Part shown: positions 8,401 through 18,088 of the stretch, piece after piece | How the letters are laid out: every line of letters starts with the position of its first letter | Position numbering within the stretch: position 1 is the first letter of the stretch | Source of the DNA: CAWGCA01 sp963820955 | GTDB taxonomy: Bacteria; Pseudomonadota; Gammaproteobacteria; Chromatiales; Chromatiaceae | Assembly (NCBI GenBank): GCA_963820955.1 | Contig: CAWGCA010000037.1 | Coordinates: forward strand, 78,506 to 142,505 | Length of the DNA: 64,000 nucleotides | Reading direction: 5' to 3' | Notes under the pieces: model-generated | The model's input: the letters and a program-made list of their open reading frames with translations, nothing else | Database searches by the model: none | What the model was told of the DNA's origin: nothing | Translations under genes and position numbers: made by a program

Positions 8401-8667
8401 GGCTGCGGAACCGATGCCGCGGCTTGAACCAAGATTCCGCAGTTGAACGCTCCATTCTAATTTTAACGAGTTGAATTCATGTGTATTTTATTCTTTAGAC
8501 CGACTCGCCTACTGGGTGAACCACGCTACGAGGTAGATTGTACGTTTCGGGCGGCACATGCCTTCGTTGCAACTCCCTGGAATAGAATAGCTATTGTTCC
8601 GGGCATCCTGCCCTCCACCCCGTCCAACTGCAGAATCTAGGTTGAAGCCTTACTTACGGAGAAACAG

Positions 8668-9039
8668 ATGCAAGCCCTACTTTTAATCGCCCACGGCAGT
8701 CGCCGAGAGGCCTCCAATGAGGAAGTGCGGAATCTCGCGGAAAAGCTGGCCGATATCGCCGGCGATCGCTACGAACTCGTTGCGGCGGCATTTCTGGAAC
8801 TCGCGGAACCAGACATACCGGGCGGTGTGGATCAGTGTGTCGCCGCTGGCGCCAGTCACGTTACCGTAGTGCCCTACTTTCTCTCGGCAGGTCGGCATGT
8901 GGCGAAAGATATTCCGCAAGAACTGGAAAAGGCGCGCCGGGAGCATCCGGATATCCCGATTCAGCAGAGCGATTACCTGGGCATGCACGAGAGTATCCCC
9001 GAAATTCTGCTGAATCTGGCCTCAAAACCGGTGGATTGA
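8668..9039 (+). CDS. CbiX/SirB-type sirohydrochlorin chelatase-like protein
   Basis: A 123-residue protein of the small CbiX type. It starts with ALLLIAHGSR, carrying the first metal-binding His, and has the VTVVPYFLSAGRHVAKDIP segment with the second His. These proteins insert cobalt or iron into sirohydrochlorin for cobalamin or sirohaem synthesis, or nickel for coenzyme F430. The length fits the single-domain, dimeric form. GGAGA lies upstream of the ATG. It is the first gene of a same-strand run that continues to the lipocalin. Confidence 0.9.
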   Translation: MQALLLIAHGSRREASNEEVRNLAEKLADIAGDRYELVAAAFLELAEPDIPGGVDQCVAAGASHVTVVPYFLSAGRHVAKDIPQELEKARREHPDIPIQQSDYLGMHESIPEILLNLASKPVD

Positions 9040-9092
9040 CTAACAGGTTGAGTATCTTCCTGATAATGAGCTGACTCGAGCGAGGTGCGAAG

Positions 9093-9284
9093 ATGAATGG
9101 TATCGATCCTTATGCCTATCTGACCCAGGTCTCCATGAAGATGGATTCGCTGACGAAACGCGATCAAATCGAGACGGTATTGGATGAAGTCGAATATCTA
9201 TTCGAGGTGATTCCTCCGGAACTGCAGGATCTGGCAGAACCCATCATCGAGACATTGCGCGAGCGTTTGGCGGAAGCTTCTTGA
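9093..9284 (+). CDS. Small helical protein of unknown function
   Basis: A 63-residue, mostly helical, acidic protein (QIETVLDEVEYLFEVIPPEL, then IIETLRERLAE). A purine-rich GAGCGAGG lies upstream of the ATG. Its stop overlaps the ATG of the next gene (TGATG), so the two are probably co-translated. No family is recognised. Confidence 0.65.
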   Translation: MNGIDPYAYLTQVSMKMDSLTKRDQIETVLDEVEYLFEVIPPELQDLAEPIIETLRERLAEAS

Positions 9285-10168
9285 TGATGTCTGATGAAGT
9301 TAGCTGTTATGCCATAAGGCGGTTAAACCCATTTCTGGGTGTCCTGCAGGTTGTCGAAACAGCTTGTGGTCGGGCGACAACAACCAATGGCGTTGTGTGG
9401 CACATTGAGGTACTGATTGAAAGGCCCAGAGGTTGGGGTAGCCTTGGATCGGTCGATGTGGGTAAGGCCCTGTATCTTTATGGTCTGTGGTCTGAAACCG
9501 ACAGCCTGCAGAAATCGCCCCTGGCGGCAAATAGGATTGGCAACCAGGCCGCCAAGGATGCTGAGCGTCTGATAGAAGCCGTGAAACAGCACCAGGCGGG
9601 ATTGCCCTTTAGCCTTGCGGACCGGCGTGAGTTGTGGCTGCTGGATGAGCAACAGAAAAAGCCGCTCGCGCTGCTGCTCTCGATGCTACCCGAGGCCAGT
9701 CGCCCGCGTCCTGAACCGCGTTATTGGAAGGGTTACCTTGGTCGGAGCACGCCTGGGCAGTCACGTTTTCCTGAAATAGAGCATTTGGAAATTCAGGTGC
9801 GTAAGCGGGCGAGCTTTAACATCAACCGCTGTTGGGTGACCTGGGATTCTGAACACACGACTGGAGTCACTGATGACGACAAGCCGATTGCGCGCGATGA
9901 GTTTCCTGTTTTTGGTATTCGGGAAGATTGGAATGATAAGACCGATCAGAAGCGGGTGGCGAGTTATATTGACTGGACGTCCCCTGCCCTGCTGACGCTG
10001 CCCTATCTGAACGATGAAAGGCGAAGCCGACTGGAGACACGGCTCGTGAAGCAGGCAATCCGTGTCGAATACCATTGGCGCCTTTATCCAAAAATACTGG
10101 ATGCGAGCAAACTTAAGACGGTGCGAGTCCAGGCCAAATTACAAAGTTCTGGACTTATTGTGTCATGA
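9284..10168 (+). CDS. Conserved-looking protein of unknown function
   Basis: A soluble protein of about 294 residues with no signal peptide or membrane segment. It is rich in aromatic and charged residues (WHIEVLIERPRGWGSLG, RYWKGYLGRS, YIDWTSPALLTLPYL). The clean long frame and TGATG overlap with the preceding 63-residue gene support a real gene. I do not recognise a domain. It lies between a CbiX-like chelatase and a VOC protein on the same strand. Confidence 0.68.
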   Translation: MMSDEVSCYAIRRLNPFLGVLQVVETACGRATTTNGVVWHIEVLIERPRGWGSLGSVDVGKALYLYGLWSETDSLQKSPLAANRIGNQAAKDAERLIEAVKQHQAGLPFSLADRRELWLLDEQQKKPLALLLSMLPEASRPRPEPRYWKGYLGRSTPGQSRFPEIEHLEIQVRKRASFNINRCWVTWDSEHTTGVTDDDKPIARDEFPVFGIREDWNDKTDQKRVASYIDWTSPALLTLPYLNDERRSRLETRLVKQAIRVEYHWRLYPKILDASKLKTVRVQAKLQSSGLIVS

Positions 10169-10196
10169 GGATTTCACTATTTCACTGGAGGTCGAG

Positions 10197-10640
10197 GTGA
10201 GCGAACTGGGCCATGTGGTGTTTTATGTGCGGGATCTGGAAGCCTCGATGCGATTTTATACCGAGGCAGTGGGTCTTCAGTTGCAGGGGCGCATATTCAA
10301 GGGACGCGGCGCCTTACTGAGCGGTGGCCGCACCCATCATGAATTGTTGTTGCTGGAGGTGGGGGAGGCCGACGGTCCCCTGCAGGGTAAGCGTATCGGT
10401 CTCTATCATACCGGCTGGAAAGTCGGGGATGATCTAGACACCCTCGTGCGAGTCAGTCAACGGGTAACCGATGCCGGTTTTTCTATCGATGCATTGGCCG
10501 ATCATACAATAAGTCAAAGCCTCTATCTGAAAGACCCGGATGGAAATGAGGTGGAGCTCTACGTGGATAACCCGGATATCGATTGGCGCAATGTTAAGGC
10601 TTGGATGGATGAACCCGTGAAACCCCTGTATCTCAGCTAG
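10197..10640 (+). CDS. VOC (glyoxalase/bleomycin-resistance) superfamily protein
   Basis: A 147-residue protein with the VOC fold: LGHVVFYVRDLEASMRFY at the start, LLSGGRTHHELLLLE in the first module, and SQSLYLKDPDGNEVELYVD in the second. His, His and Glu side chains in these segments can form the metal site. The GTG start is chosen because GGAGG stands eight bases upstream and no domain residues precede it. Substrate unknown; extradiol dioxygenase-like or glyoxalase-like activity are both possible. Confidence 0.85.
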   Translation: MSELGHVVFYVRDLEASMRFYTEAVGLQLQGRIFKGRGALLSGGRTHHELLLLEVGEADGPLQGKRIGLYHTGWKVGDDLDTLVRVSQRVTDAGFSIDALADHTISQSLYLKDPDGNEVELYVDNPDIDWRNVKAWMDEPVKPLYLS

Positions 10641-10682
10641 GGCTTTGGTGTTTATGAATTTATCAGGAGTAGCAGATCCACG

Positions 10683-11234
10683 ATGAAAACTTGTCGAAGT
10701 ATACGGAGATACATACTGCTTTTTTTCGGTCTGCTCGCTTTGGCGAGCAATATACTGGCGGTGGAAAAACCGACGCTTGAGACCGTTACCCAGGTCAATC
10801 TGAGTCGTTACACTGGAATCTGGTACGAGCTGGCGAGGCTGCCTAACCGCTTCCAGAATCAGTGTGTTGGGGATGTGACTGCCGAATACAGGCAGCTGAA
10901 AAATGGCGATATCGAGGTGATCAACCGCTGCCTGGATGAAACAGGCAAGATGGATGAAGCACACGGGATTGCACGCATTTTAGATCGATCTACCAATGCC
11001 AAGCTGGAAGTCAGCTTTTTTTCCTTTTTGGGTTGGCGTCCGTTTTGGGGGGATTACTGGATCCTCGCTCTCGGGAATGATTATGAGTACGCCGTGATTG
11101 GAGTACCAAGCCGAAAATATGCCTGGATTCTTTCGCGCACCGTCAAACTATCCCCAGATCAGTGGAGCCATATTCGACAGGTAATGGTGCGTGCCGGTTA
11201 TGATCCAGAGAAGCTTGTGGAAACGCGGCAGTAA
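10683..11234 (+). CDS. blc: Bacterial lipocalin (Blc-like)
   Basis: A 183-residue exported protein with an N-terminal signal segment (ILLFFGLLALASNILA) and the lipocalin hallmarks YTGIWYELARLPNRFQ, YEYAVIGVPSRKYAWILSR and a final helix. Blc proteins bind fatty acids or lysophospholipids in the envelope and are induced by stress. There is no clear lipobox cysteine, so unlike E. coli Blc it may be soluble in the periplasm. SD AGGAG precedes the ATG. Confidence 0.88.
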   Translation: MKTCRSIRRYILLFFGLLALASNILAVEKPTLETVTQVNLSRYTGIWYELARLPNRFQNQCVGDVTAEYRQLKNGDIEVINRCLDETGKMDEAHGIARILDRSTNAKLEVSFFSFLGWRPFWGDYWILALGNDYEYAVIGVPSRKYAWILSRTVKLSPDQWSHIRQVMVRAGYDPEKLVETRQ

Positions 11235-11408
11235 TCAGGTGATTTAGATAGCACCAGTTTGATAATGTCAATCGAGTCTGACCCCATCGGTCCCTATGCT
11301 TGCCTGAACCCAATGGCCAGGAATATTGTCCCACTTGAGCTATTTCACTGACTGTATCGGCTCACACAGTGCTTCCATATCAACCTATTATCCCAAGGTA
11401 TTGTTGCC

Positions 11409-12518
11409 ATGAACCATCTTTCTGAAGTACGCCGGTCCTGCGCTTACCTGCTGCTGATAGTCGCCGCTTTTATCACCGGCCCGGTACCCGGCGCTGATGC
11501 CGCATCGCCGCCTCCAGCGGTGATCGTCGCCGAGGCCCAGTTGAAATCGCTGGTGGATCGCGTCGAGGCGCTGGGTACTTTGCGGGCCAACGAATCAGTC
11601 TCCCTCACTGCTTCGGTGACTGAAACCGTAACCGGCATCTACTTTGACGACGGCCAACGAATCAAGGCCGACGCCATTCTGGTGGAAATGACCAGCACTG
11701 AGGAACATGCGCAACTAGAGGAGTCGCAAGCGACCGTCGCCGAGGCTAAACGTCAATTTAAACGGGTGCAATCACTGGCGGCGCAGGGCACCGCTTCACG
11801 CTCCCTGCTCGATGAACGGCGCCGGGACTGGGAAACGGCCCGGGCACGACTCGCCGCCATCGAATCCCGGCTGGCCGACCGGTTGCTCAAAGCCCCATTC
11901 AGCGGCGTGGTTGGACTGCGAAATTTGAGCCTGGGCGCATTGGTGAGACCCGGCGACCTGATCACCACCCTGGATGATGATCGCGTCATGAAGCTGGAAT
12001 TCTCCGTACCCAGCATTTTTTTGGAAACGCTGCGATCAGGACTGCCGATTACGGCCAAAGCGCGGGCCTATGGCGACCGCGAATTCGTTGGCCGGGTTGT
12101 GAGCATTGATAGCCGGGTGGACCCGGTAACCCGTTCGATCTTGGTTCGCGCCGCATTGCCGAATGATGATCGGGCGCTCAAGCCGGGACTGTTAATGCGG
12201 GTGGAGTTGCTGAAAAACCCTCGCGAAGGGTTGATGATTCCAGAAACGGCCTTGACACCGCTTGGAGAGCAGCAATACGTGCTGGTGGTCAATGAGGCTG
12301 ATGATCTTCAGGTGGAACGTCGAGAAGTCAAAATCGGCGCGCGCCAACCCGGTGAGGTTGAAGTGGTGGCCGGACTGAAACCGGGGGAAAAGGTTATCAC
12401 TCATGGTGTCCAGATTGCCCGTCCCGGCCAGAATGTCAAAATTCTGGCGGTGGATGACGGCTCGCACAATCTGCGCGCCATACTGCGAAAACCTGTCAAA
12501 GGCGGCCCCCAGCCATGA
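11409..12518 (+). CDS. RND efflux periplasmic adaptor (membrane fusion protein)
   Basis: A 369-residue protein with a signal peptide (LLLIVAAFITGPVPGADA). It then follows the adaptor plan: biotinyl-lipoyl half (VTGIYFDDGQRIKADAILVE), helical hairpin (about residues 95-160), second lipoyl half (LLKAPFSGVVGLRNLSLGAL), beta barrel, and the membrane-proximal domain (GLMIPETALTPLGEQQYV). It bridges the RND transporter and an outer-membrane channel not encoded here. The last codons overlap the start of the pump gene by four bases. Confidence 0.92.
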   Translation: MNHLSEVRRSCAYLLLIVAAFITGPVPGADAASPPPAVIVAEAQLKSLVDRVEALGTLRANESVSLTASVTETVTGIYFDDGQRIKADAILVEMTSTEEHAQLEESQATVAEAKRQFKRVQSLAAQGTASRSLLDERRRDWETARARLAAIESRLADRLLKAPFSGVVGLRNLSLGALVRPGDLITTLDDDRVMKLEFSVPSIFLETLRSGLPITAKARAYGDREFVGRVVSIDSRVDPVTRSILVRAALPNDDRALKPGLLMRVELLKNPREGLMIPETALTPLGEQQYVLVVNEADDLQVERREVKIGARQPGEVEVVAGLKPGEKVITHGVQIARPGQNVKILAVDDGSHNLRAILRKPVKGGPQP

Positions 12519-15500
12519 TGCTCTCCGATCTGTCCGTCACCCGGCCGGTTTTCGCCTCCGTTCTCTCCCTGCTGCTCATCGCCTTCGGCCTGGTGGCCTT
12601 CGACCGCCTGCCACTGCGCGAGTATCCGGACATCGATCCCCCGGTCGTCTCCATTGAAACAGCCTACCCCGGGGCCGCCGCTAATGTCGTGGAAACTCGG
12701 ATCACGCAGGTGCTGGAGGATCGAATTGCCGGTGTGGAAGGCATCCGGTTCATTGCCTCGGAAAGCCAGGATGGGGAGTCCAAGATTACTGTTGAATTCG
12801 AGGTCAACCGGAACATCGACGCTGCGGCCAATGATATCCGCGACCGGGTTTCCCGCGTGCTCGATGATTTACCGGACGAGGCGGATCCGCCGGAAATCCA
12901 GAAAGTCGACAGTAATGAAGATGTCATCCTGTGGCTTAACTTGGTCAGCGATCGCTTGACCGTTCCGGAACTGACCGACTACGCAAGCCGTTATCTGGTG
13001 GATCGATTTTCGGTGCTGGACGGAGTGGCCAGGGTGCGCATCGGTGGCGCTCAGACCTTTGCCATACGCATCTGGATCGACCGTCAGGAACTGGCGGCGC
13101 GCAATATGACGGTCGGTGATGTGGAAAACGCGCTGCGCGCCGCGAATGTTGAATTACCGGCCGGCAGCATTGAGTCGCGGGATCGTCAGTTCACGGTGCG
13201 GGTGCAGCGTAATTTCCGCAATCCTGGCGACTTCGCGGGATTGGTGCTAGCGCGCGGGGATGAAGCCGGCTATTTGGTGCGGTTGGGCGATGTAGCGCGG
13301 GTGGAACGAAGCCCGGCGGAAAATCGGACCTTTTTTCGCGGCAACGGCGTCCCCATGGTTGGGATCGGCATCATTAAGCAGTCCACCGCCAACACCCTGA
13401 CCGTCGCTCAGGCCACCCAGCGCGAGGCGGAGCGCCTGAATCCCACCTTGCCCGAAGGCATGGAGATCAAGCAGAGCTACGATACTTCGGTGTTCGTCGA
13501 GGGCGCCATCCACGAGGTCTATAAAACCCTGCTCATCGCCATCTGCCTGGTGGTTACTGTGATTTACCTCTTTCTCGGCAGCCTCCGGGCAACCCTGGTG
13601 CCGGCGGTCGCTGTACCCGTGTCGCTGGTGGCCACCTTTTCGGTACTCCTGATCCTTGGTTTCTCGGTGAATCTGTTGACTCTGCTGGCGTTGGTGCTGG
13701 CCATCGGGCTGGTGGTCGATGACACCATTGTGGTGCTGGAGAACATCCACCGGCGCATGGAAACTTTTGGCGAATCCCGATTAGTCGCCGCGTTCCGCGG
13801 GACTCGACAAGTCGGGTTTGCGGTCATCGCGACGACGCTTGTTCTGATCGCGGTGTTCGTGCCGCTGGCCTTTCTGCAGGGTGACCTGGGACGGTTGTTT
13901 GCCGAATTTGCCCTGACCTTGGCCGCAGCAGTGGGCTTTTCCAGTTTCGTCGCGCTCTCGCTATCGCCGATGCTGGCTTCGAAGATCCTGGCGGATCAAG
14001 CTCACGCGTCGGTGACCAGTCGTGCGGTCGATCGGGTTTTCCACCGCGTGCAAAACGGCTATGCCACCCTGCTACGGAGCGCTCTGGCACACGCCTGGAT
14101 CGTCGGCTTGATTTTTATCGTCATTCTGGGCGGTTCCATGTGGCTGTTGCGGGAACTGCCAAGCGAATATACCCCCAAGGAAGACCGGGGGGCGTTTTTC
14201 GTTCTTGTCAATGGCCCGGAGGGTGCTTCCTACAGCTACATGCTGGATTATATGAATGAAATCGAAAGCCGGCTGACGCCGTTGGTGGAGCAGGGCGAGG
14301 TCACCCGGCTACTGGTGCGCGCGCCGCGCTCGTTTGGCAACCTGGCTTCCTTCAATAGCGGTATTGCGATTTTGGTACTCGACGACTGGGGACAGCGTCG
14401 ATCCGGTTGGGCAATCATGGCTGACGTGCGCCAGCGTCTGTCAGACCTGCCGGGTGTGCGCGCCTTTACAGTGATGCGCCAAGGGTTCGGCAGCCGCACC
14501 CAGAAACCGGTGCAATTTGTGATCGGCGGAGGGACCTATCAGGAATTGGCGGCGTGGCGGGATTTGCTGATGGAGCATATCAATGAAAGCAACCCCGGCC
14601 TCACCGAAATTGACTGGGATTATAAGGAGACCAAGCCGCAGATAGGCGTGACAATTGACTATGACCGCGCCGCCGACCTGGGGGTGACGATCAACGATAT
14701 CGGCCGCACTCTGGAGACAATGCTGGGGTCTCGCCGGGTCACCACTTACATCGAGGCAGGCGAGGAATACGATGTCATCATTGAAGGCGAGCGGGATGTT
14801 CAGCGTACTCCAGTCAGTCTGGAGAATATCTATGTGCGTTCCGAACGCAGCCAGCAACTGATCCCATTGTCCAACCTGGTTCAGGTGCAGGAGGTGGCCG
14901 ATTCCGCCAGTCTTAATCGCTACAACCGGGTGCGGGCAATCACCCTGGAAGCCAACTTGGCGAACGGACTGGCCCTGGGGGCCGCGCTCGGTTACCTGGA
15001 TAATCTTGTCCGCGCACATTTGCCCGAGCAGGCAATCGTCGACTACAAGGGCCAGTCCCGGGACTACCGTTACGCGGGTGGCTCAATTCTATTCGTGTTC
15101 ATACTGGGCTTGGTTGTGGTTTTTCTGGTGCTGGCCGCTCAATTTGAGAGCTACCTGCATCCCCTGGTCATCATGCTGACCGTGCCGCTGGCGATCGGCG
15201 GCGCATTGCTGGGACTGTACCTCAGCGGCCAGTCGCTGAATCTCTACAGCCAGATTGGTCTGGTCATGCTAGTGGGGTTGGCGGCCAAGAACGGTATTTT
15301 GATCGTGGAATTTGCCAACCAGTTGCGCGATGCCGGCCAGCCGTTTCGCGAGGCGCTGGAAGAAGCGGCTGTCGTTAGACTGCGGCCGATCATCATGACT
15401 GGCATTACCACCGCGGCCGGCTCGGTCCCCCTATTGCTGTCCTCGGGAGCGGGAACCGAAACCCGCACGGTTCTCGGCACGGTGATTCTTTATGGGGTGC

Positions 15501-15625
15501 TGGCGGCAACCGTGTTCACACTGATCGTGGTGCCAGTGGCCTACGATCTACTGGCGCGCCGCACCGGTTCGCCCAAGAATGTACGCCAGCGACTAGAGAA
15601 GGAACTCGGGGGCAGTGAACAATGA
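12515..15625 (+). CDS. RND efflux transporter (HAE1 type)
   Basis: A 1036-residue inner-membrane pump of full length. It starts SDLSVTRPVFASVLSLLL (TM1). TM4 carries the proton-relay pair in AIGLVVDDTIVVLENIHRR and TM10 the relay lysine in GLAAKNGILIVEFANQ. Two large periplasmic loops (about residues 35-330 and 560-870) form the porter domain. It should export drugs, detergents or similar amphiphiles together with the adaptor just upstream; the overlap implies coupled expression. No TolC-like gene follows, so the outer-membrane partner is elsewhere. Confidence 0.95.
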   Translation: MMLSDLSVTRPVFASVLSLLLIAFGLVAFDRLPLREYPDIDPPVVSIETAYPGAAANVVETRITQVLEDRIAGVEGIRFIASESQDGESKITVEFEVNRNIDAAANDIRDRVSRVLDDLPDEADPPEIQKVDSNEDVILWLNLVSDRLTVPELTDYASRYLVDRFSVLDGVARVRIGGAQTFAIRIWIDRQELAARNMTVGDVENALRAANVELPAGSIESRDRQFTVRVQRNFRNPGDFAGLVLARGDEAGYLVRLGDVARVERSPAENRTFFRGNGVPMVGIGIIKQSTANTLTVAQATQREAERLNPTLPEGMEIKQSYDTSVFVEGAIHEVYKTLLIAICLVVTVIYLFLGSLRATLVPAVAVPVSLVATFSVLLILGFSVNLLTLLALVLAIGLVVDDTIVVLENIHRRMETFGESRLVAAFRGTRQVGFAVIATTLVLIAVFVPLAFLQGDLGRLFAEFALTLAAAVGFSSFVALSLSPMLASKILADQAHASVTSRAVDRVFHRVQNGYATLLRSALAHAWIVGLIFIVILGGSMWLLRELPSEYTPKEDRGAFFVLVNGPEGASYSYMLDYMNEIESRLTPLVEQGEVTRLLVRAPRSFGNLASFNSGIAILVLDDWGQRRSGWAIMADVRQRLSDLPGVRAFTVMRQGFGSRTQKPVQFVIGGGTYQELAAWRDLLMEHINESNPGLTEIDWDYKETKPQIGVTIDYDRAADLGVTINDIGRTLETMLGSRRVTTYIEAGEEYDVIIEGERDVQRTPVSLENIYVRSERSQQLIPLSNLVQVQEVADSASLNRYNRVRAITLEANLANGLALGAALGYLDNLVRAHLPEQAIVDYKGQSRDYRYAGGSILFVFILGLVVVFLVLAAQFESYLHPLVIMLTVPLAIGGALLGLYLSGQSLNLYSQIGLVMLVGLAAKNGILIVEFANQLRDAGQPFREALEEAAVVRLRPIIMTGITTAAGSVPLLLSSGAGTETRTVLGTVILYGVLAATVFTLIVVPVAYDLLARRTGSPKNVRQRLEKELGGSEQ

Positions 15626-16405
15626 AACGGCTCTGTTCATGTCTCATCGATTAACGCCGCCCTGAAGTTTATGCCATTTAACCGGGCAGTATACGAGGTC
15701 TCCGCAGCCCTGTTGCATGAAAACCTCTGTCCTCTTTTGCATTGGCGTTGACGGCGACTTGCTCAATTCCGTTCCGTTGTCAGAAACCGCTTTCGCCCAA
15801 GTCAAGCAGTTGCCGCTGTATGTTTCACATTGGCCACACGGGCAAACGCTGGAGCATTCGATCTGGCGGAGGACTGGTTTTATTCGGGAAAAATATTTTT
15901 AATTTCAAATGATCCAAACCCAGCAAACTGTCGTATGGCTTATTGAAGTACAGGTGTAGAGTGAACGAAACCGACATATAAACCGCGATATGGTAATAAC
16001 AAACGAACGGGGATTAACAAGAAACTTGCAAAAACCTCGATCGCAGCCATAGCAGACACTCTTATCACCGATCCCGACGTAGACAAAACGGATCAGACGG
16101 CTGGATACGTTCTTTATGAAGGTGAAAAAGCTAGCTCCAGCCCCTCCCGTTCTTACAACAAAGGCGCAGATGATACGAGCGAAAGCGGTACGATTTCAGG
16201 AGCAAGGCCAGCAGTGTTATTCCGGCTGTCCCCAATGTTCCCTAAGACCAAAATAAAAACAGCTGGGACGGCAGTCAAAAAATGAACGGCATGGTCTCTT
16301 GTAAAGATGTTTTCGGAGCATGAAAGAGGGCCGGTGGTATAGACGGCTGGGCTTTTTGAATGGCTGAATATTCAGAACATGGGGAAGGAACAGAGAGGAA
16401 CACTT
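15626..16405. other. Gene-poor spacer
   Basis: About 780 bp between the RND pump and the metallo-beta-lactamase-fold gene. Short open frames occur but none has a recognisable domain, convincing start site or clear family resemblance. I see no insertion-sequence ends here. Confidence 0.5.
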
Positions 16406-17386
16406 ATGCCAGCGAAGAAAACTATGGCTCTTGGCCGGGCCGCAATTTTGGCCAGTTCGATGATCGCCGCAGCATCACCGTCCCTGGCAGGAAACGTCAA
16501 AATTACTCCGCTTGGTAGCCACGATGGGGAGTTTTGTCTATTTGACCGGGCAATGATCCTGGAGGACCCGGATGGCACGCGAATACTATACGATGCGGGT
16601 AGAACCGTAGCCGGTCCCAGTGATCCTCGTCTCGGCAGAATTGATGCGGTACTGGTCAGTCACTTACACGGTGATCACGTGGGCGACCGTCACCTGCCTG
16701 CAGTCAACGCCGGTAACTGCAAAAAACCCGACGTGTCGGTAAGTGCAGTACCAAACACAAATAGTGTCAATATAGCCCTCGCCCAAAAAGCCAGTATCAT
16801 TACGGGCAGCGAAATGCCCAGGTTTTTCGGCGGCAAGCTCAAGGCGCTCGGGGGCGATTCGGGTTTGTCTCAACTGGTGCGTTTCGGCGGGTCACGCAAT
16901 GTCGGCGGCGTATCGATCACTACGGTTCCCGCGGCGCACTCGAATGGCATCGCAGGAGAGCTAATAGGCGGTGAGTTAGGAGATATGCTCGAGACTGCCG
17001 GGCTAACCGCTTATGCAGGGCCTCCCACCGGTTACGTACTCGGCTTTTCGAATGGACTGGTGGTTTATCTTTCGGGCGATACCGGCATCACTGCAGAACA
17101 GGATACGGTCGTTCGCCAACACTATGGCGCTAAGCTCGCCATCATTAATATCGGAAACATTTTCACTACCGGACCGAAAGAAGCAGCCTATGTGATTAAT
17201 GAACTGATCAAGCCGACCTCAGTAATACCCTCCCATGCAAACGAAGAGGCAACCAGGAACGGCAAAGTGATCGAGGGCAGCAAAACGGACAGCTTCGTTA
17301 AGGCTTCTGTTGTACCGGCACACATACCGCTTAGTGGCCGCATGATGGCATTCGACAAGGATGGGAACTGCGTCATAGGCTGCTGA
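16406..17386 (+). CDS. Exported metallo-beta-lactamase-fold hydrolase
   Basis: A 326-residue protein with a signal peptide (ILASSMIAAASPSLAG). It has the MBL metal motif SHLHGDH (His86, His88, Asp90, His91), plus downstream PAAHSNG, LSGDTG and IPSHANEE segments that supply the remaining ligands. This layout resembles UlaG-like periplasmic members. The substrate is unknown. The ATG at 16406 is preferred over one nine codons upstream because GAGG stands at the right distance. The gene stands alone. Confidence 0.85.
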   Translation: MPAKKTMALGRAAILASSMIAAASPSLAGNVKITPLGSHDGEFCLFDRAMILEDPDGTRILYDAGRTVAGPSDPRLGRIDAVLVSHLHGDHVGDRHLPAVNAGNCKKPDVSVSAVPNTNSVNIALAQKASIITGSEMPRFFGGKLKALGGDSGLSQLVRFGGSRNVGGVSITTVPAAHSNGIAGELIGGELGDMLETAGLTAYAGPPTGYVLGFSNGLVVYLSGDTGITAEQDTVVRQHYGAKLAIINIGNIFTTGPKEAAYVINELIKPTSVIPSHANEEATRNGKVIEGSKTDSFVKASVVPAHIPLSGRMMAFDKDGNCVIGC

Positions 17387-17474
17387 ACAGCAAATTGCGA
17401 GAAGCTGCCGTGAGGAGGTTGCTAACCTCCGGAAAATTTATTTCGATCAACTATTGAGCCAGGGGCATACAAGC

Positions 17475-17879
17475 GTGAACCAGATTGAAAACCAAAAGCT
17501 GCCGCCGTTACCCAAGCCCATTGTTTTTTTTGACGGTGCATGTCCGATGTGCAGTAGAGAGATTGCGCATTACAGAAAACGGCGAGGCGCCGATAATATT
17601 GTCTGGCTGGATATCAGCAAACCGGGTAACGATCTCGATCGCTATGGGATAAGCCGAGATGAAGCGATGTCCCGCTTTCATGTTCTCGACCGCGAGCGTA
17701 GCTGGCATACCGGCGCCTGGGGCTTTGTAGAGCTATGGTCTCAGCTGCCCGCCTATCGGTGGCTGGCGTGGGTCATCAAGCGAGCCGGCCTGCTGCCGGT
17801 CCTGGATGCAGCATACTCCCGATTCGCGCGCTGGCGCATTCGCAACCGCTGCACATCTTCGCAAGCGTGCAGATCGTAA
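17475..17879 (+). CDS. DCC-family (DUF393) thiol-disulfide oxidoreductase-like protein
   Basis: A 134-residue protein with the DUF393 signature: IVFFDGACPMCSREIAHYRK with its CxxC pair, then VWLDIS, GAWGFVELW and a basic C-terminus. DUF393 proteins are thioredoxin-fold, and some are fused to membrane partners; the redox partner is unknown. The start is uncertain: GTG at 17475 has AGGGG upstream, TTG at 17454 is an alternative. A GGAGGTT...AACCTCC hairpin lies just before the gene. Confidence 0.82.
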   Translation: MNQIENQKLPPLPKPIVFFDGACPMCSREIAHYRKRRGADNIVWLDISKPGNDLDRYGISRDEAMSRFHVLDRERSWHTGAWGFVELWSQLPAYRWLAWVIKRAGLLPVLDAAYSRFARWRIRNRCTSSQACRS

Positions 17880-18088
17880 ACGGATAAACCAGCGATTGGT
17901 CAGCGCGGTTTCTTTACTCTGGTCCGACTCCTGACAGAAAAACAGGACCTCCCTTCGCGAAAAAACAAAACACGTTCCTGTATCAGACTTTCTTCCGGTA
18001 CAGGATTTTCTTTTATAAAGAGCTCTCGCCGCTTGATTTCTGGTCGAGCACCAACTTAGACCTTTAGAAATATTTCCATAGATACTTT

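Noticed and set aside
12403..12959. Plus-strand frames in the first part of the RND pump gene
   Set aside because: They are arginine- and proline-rich shadows of the pump's reading frame.
15717..15902. A 61-codon plus-strand frame after the RND gene
   Set aside because: No ribosome binding site, no recognisable family, and it ends in an A/T-rich spacer.
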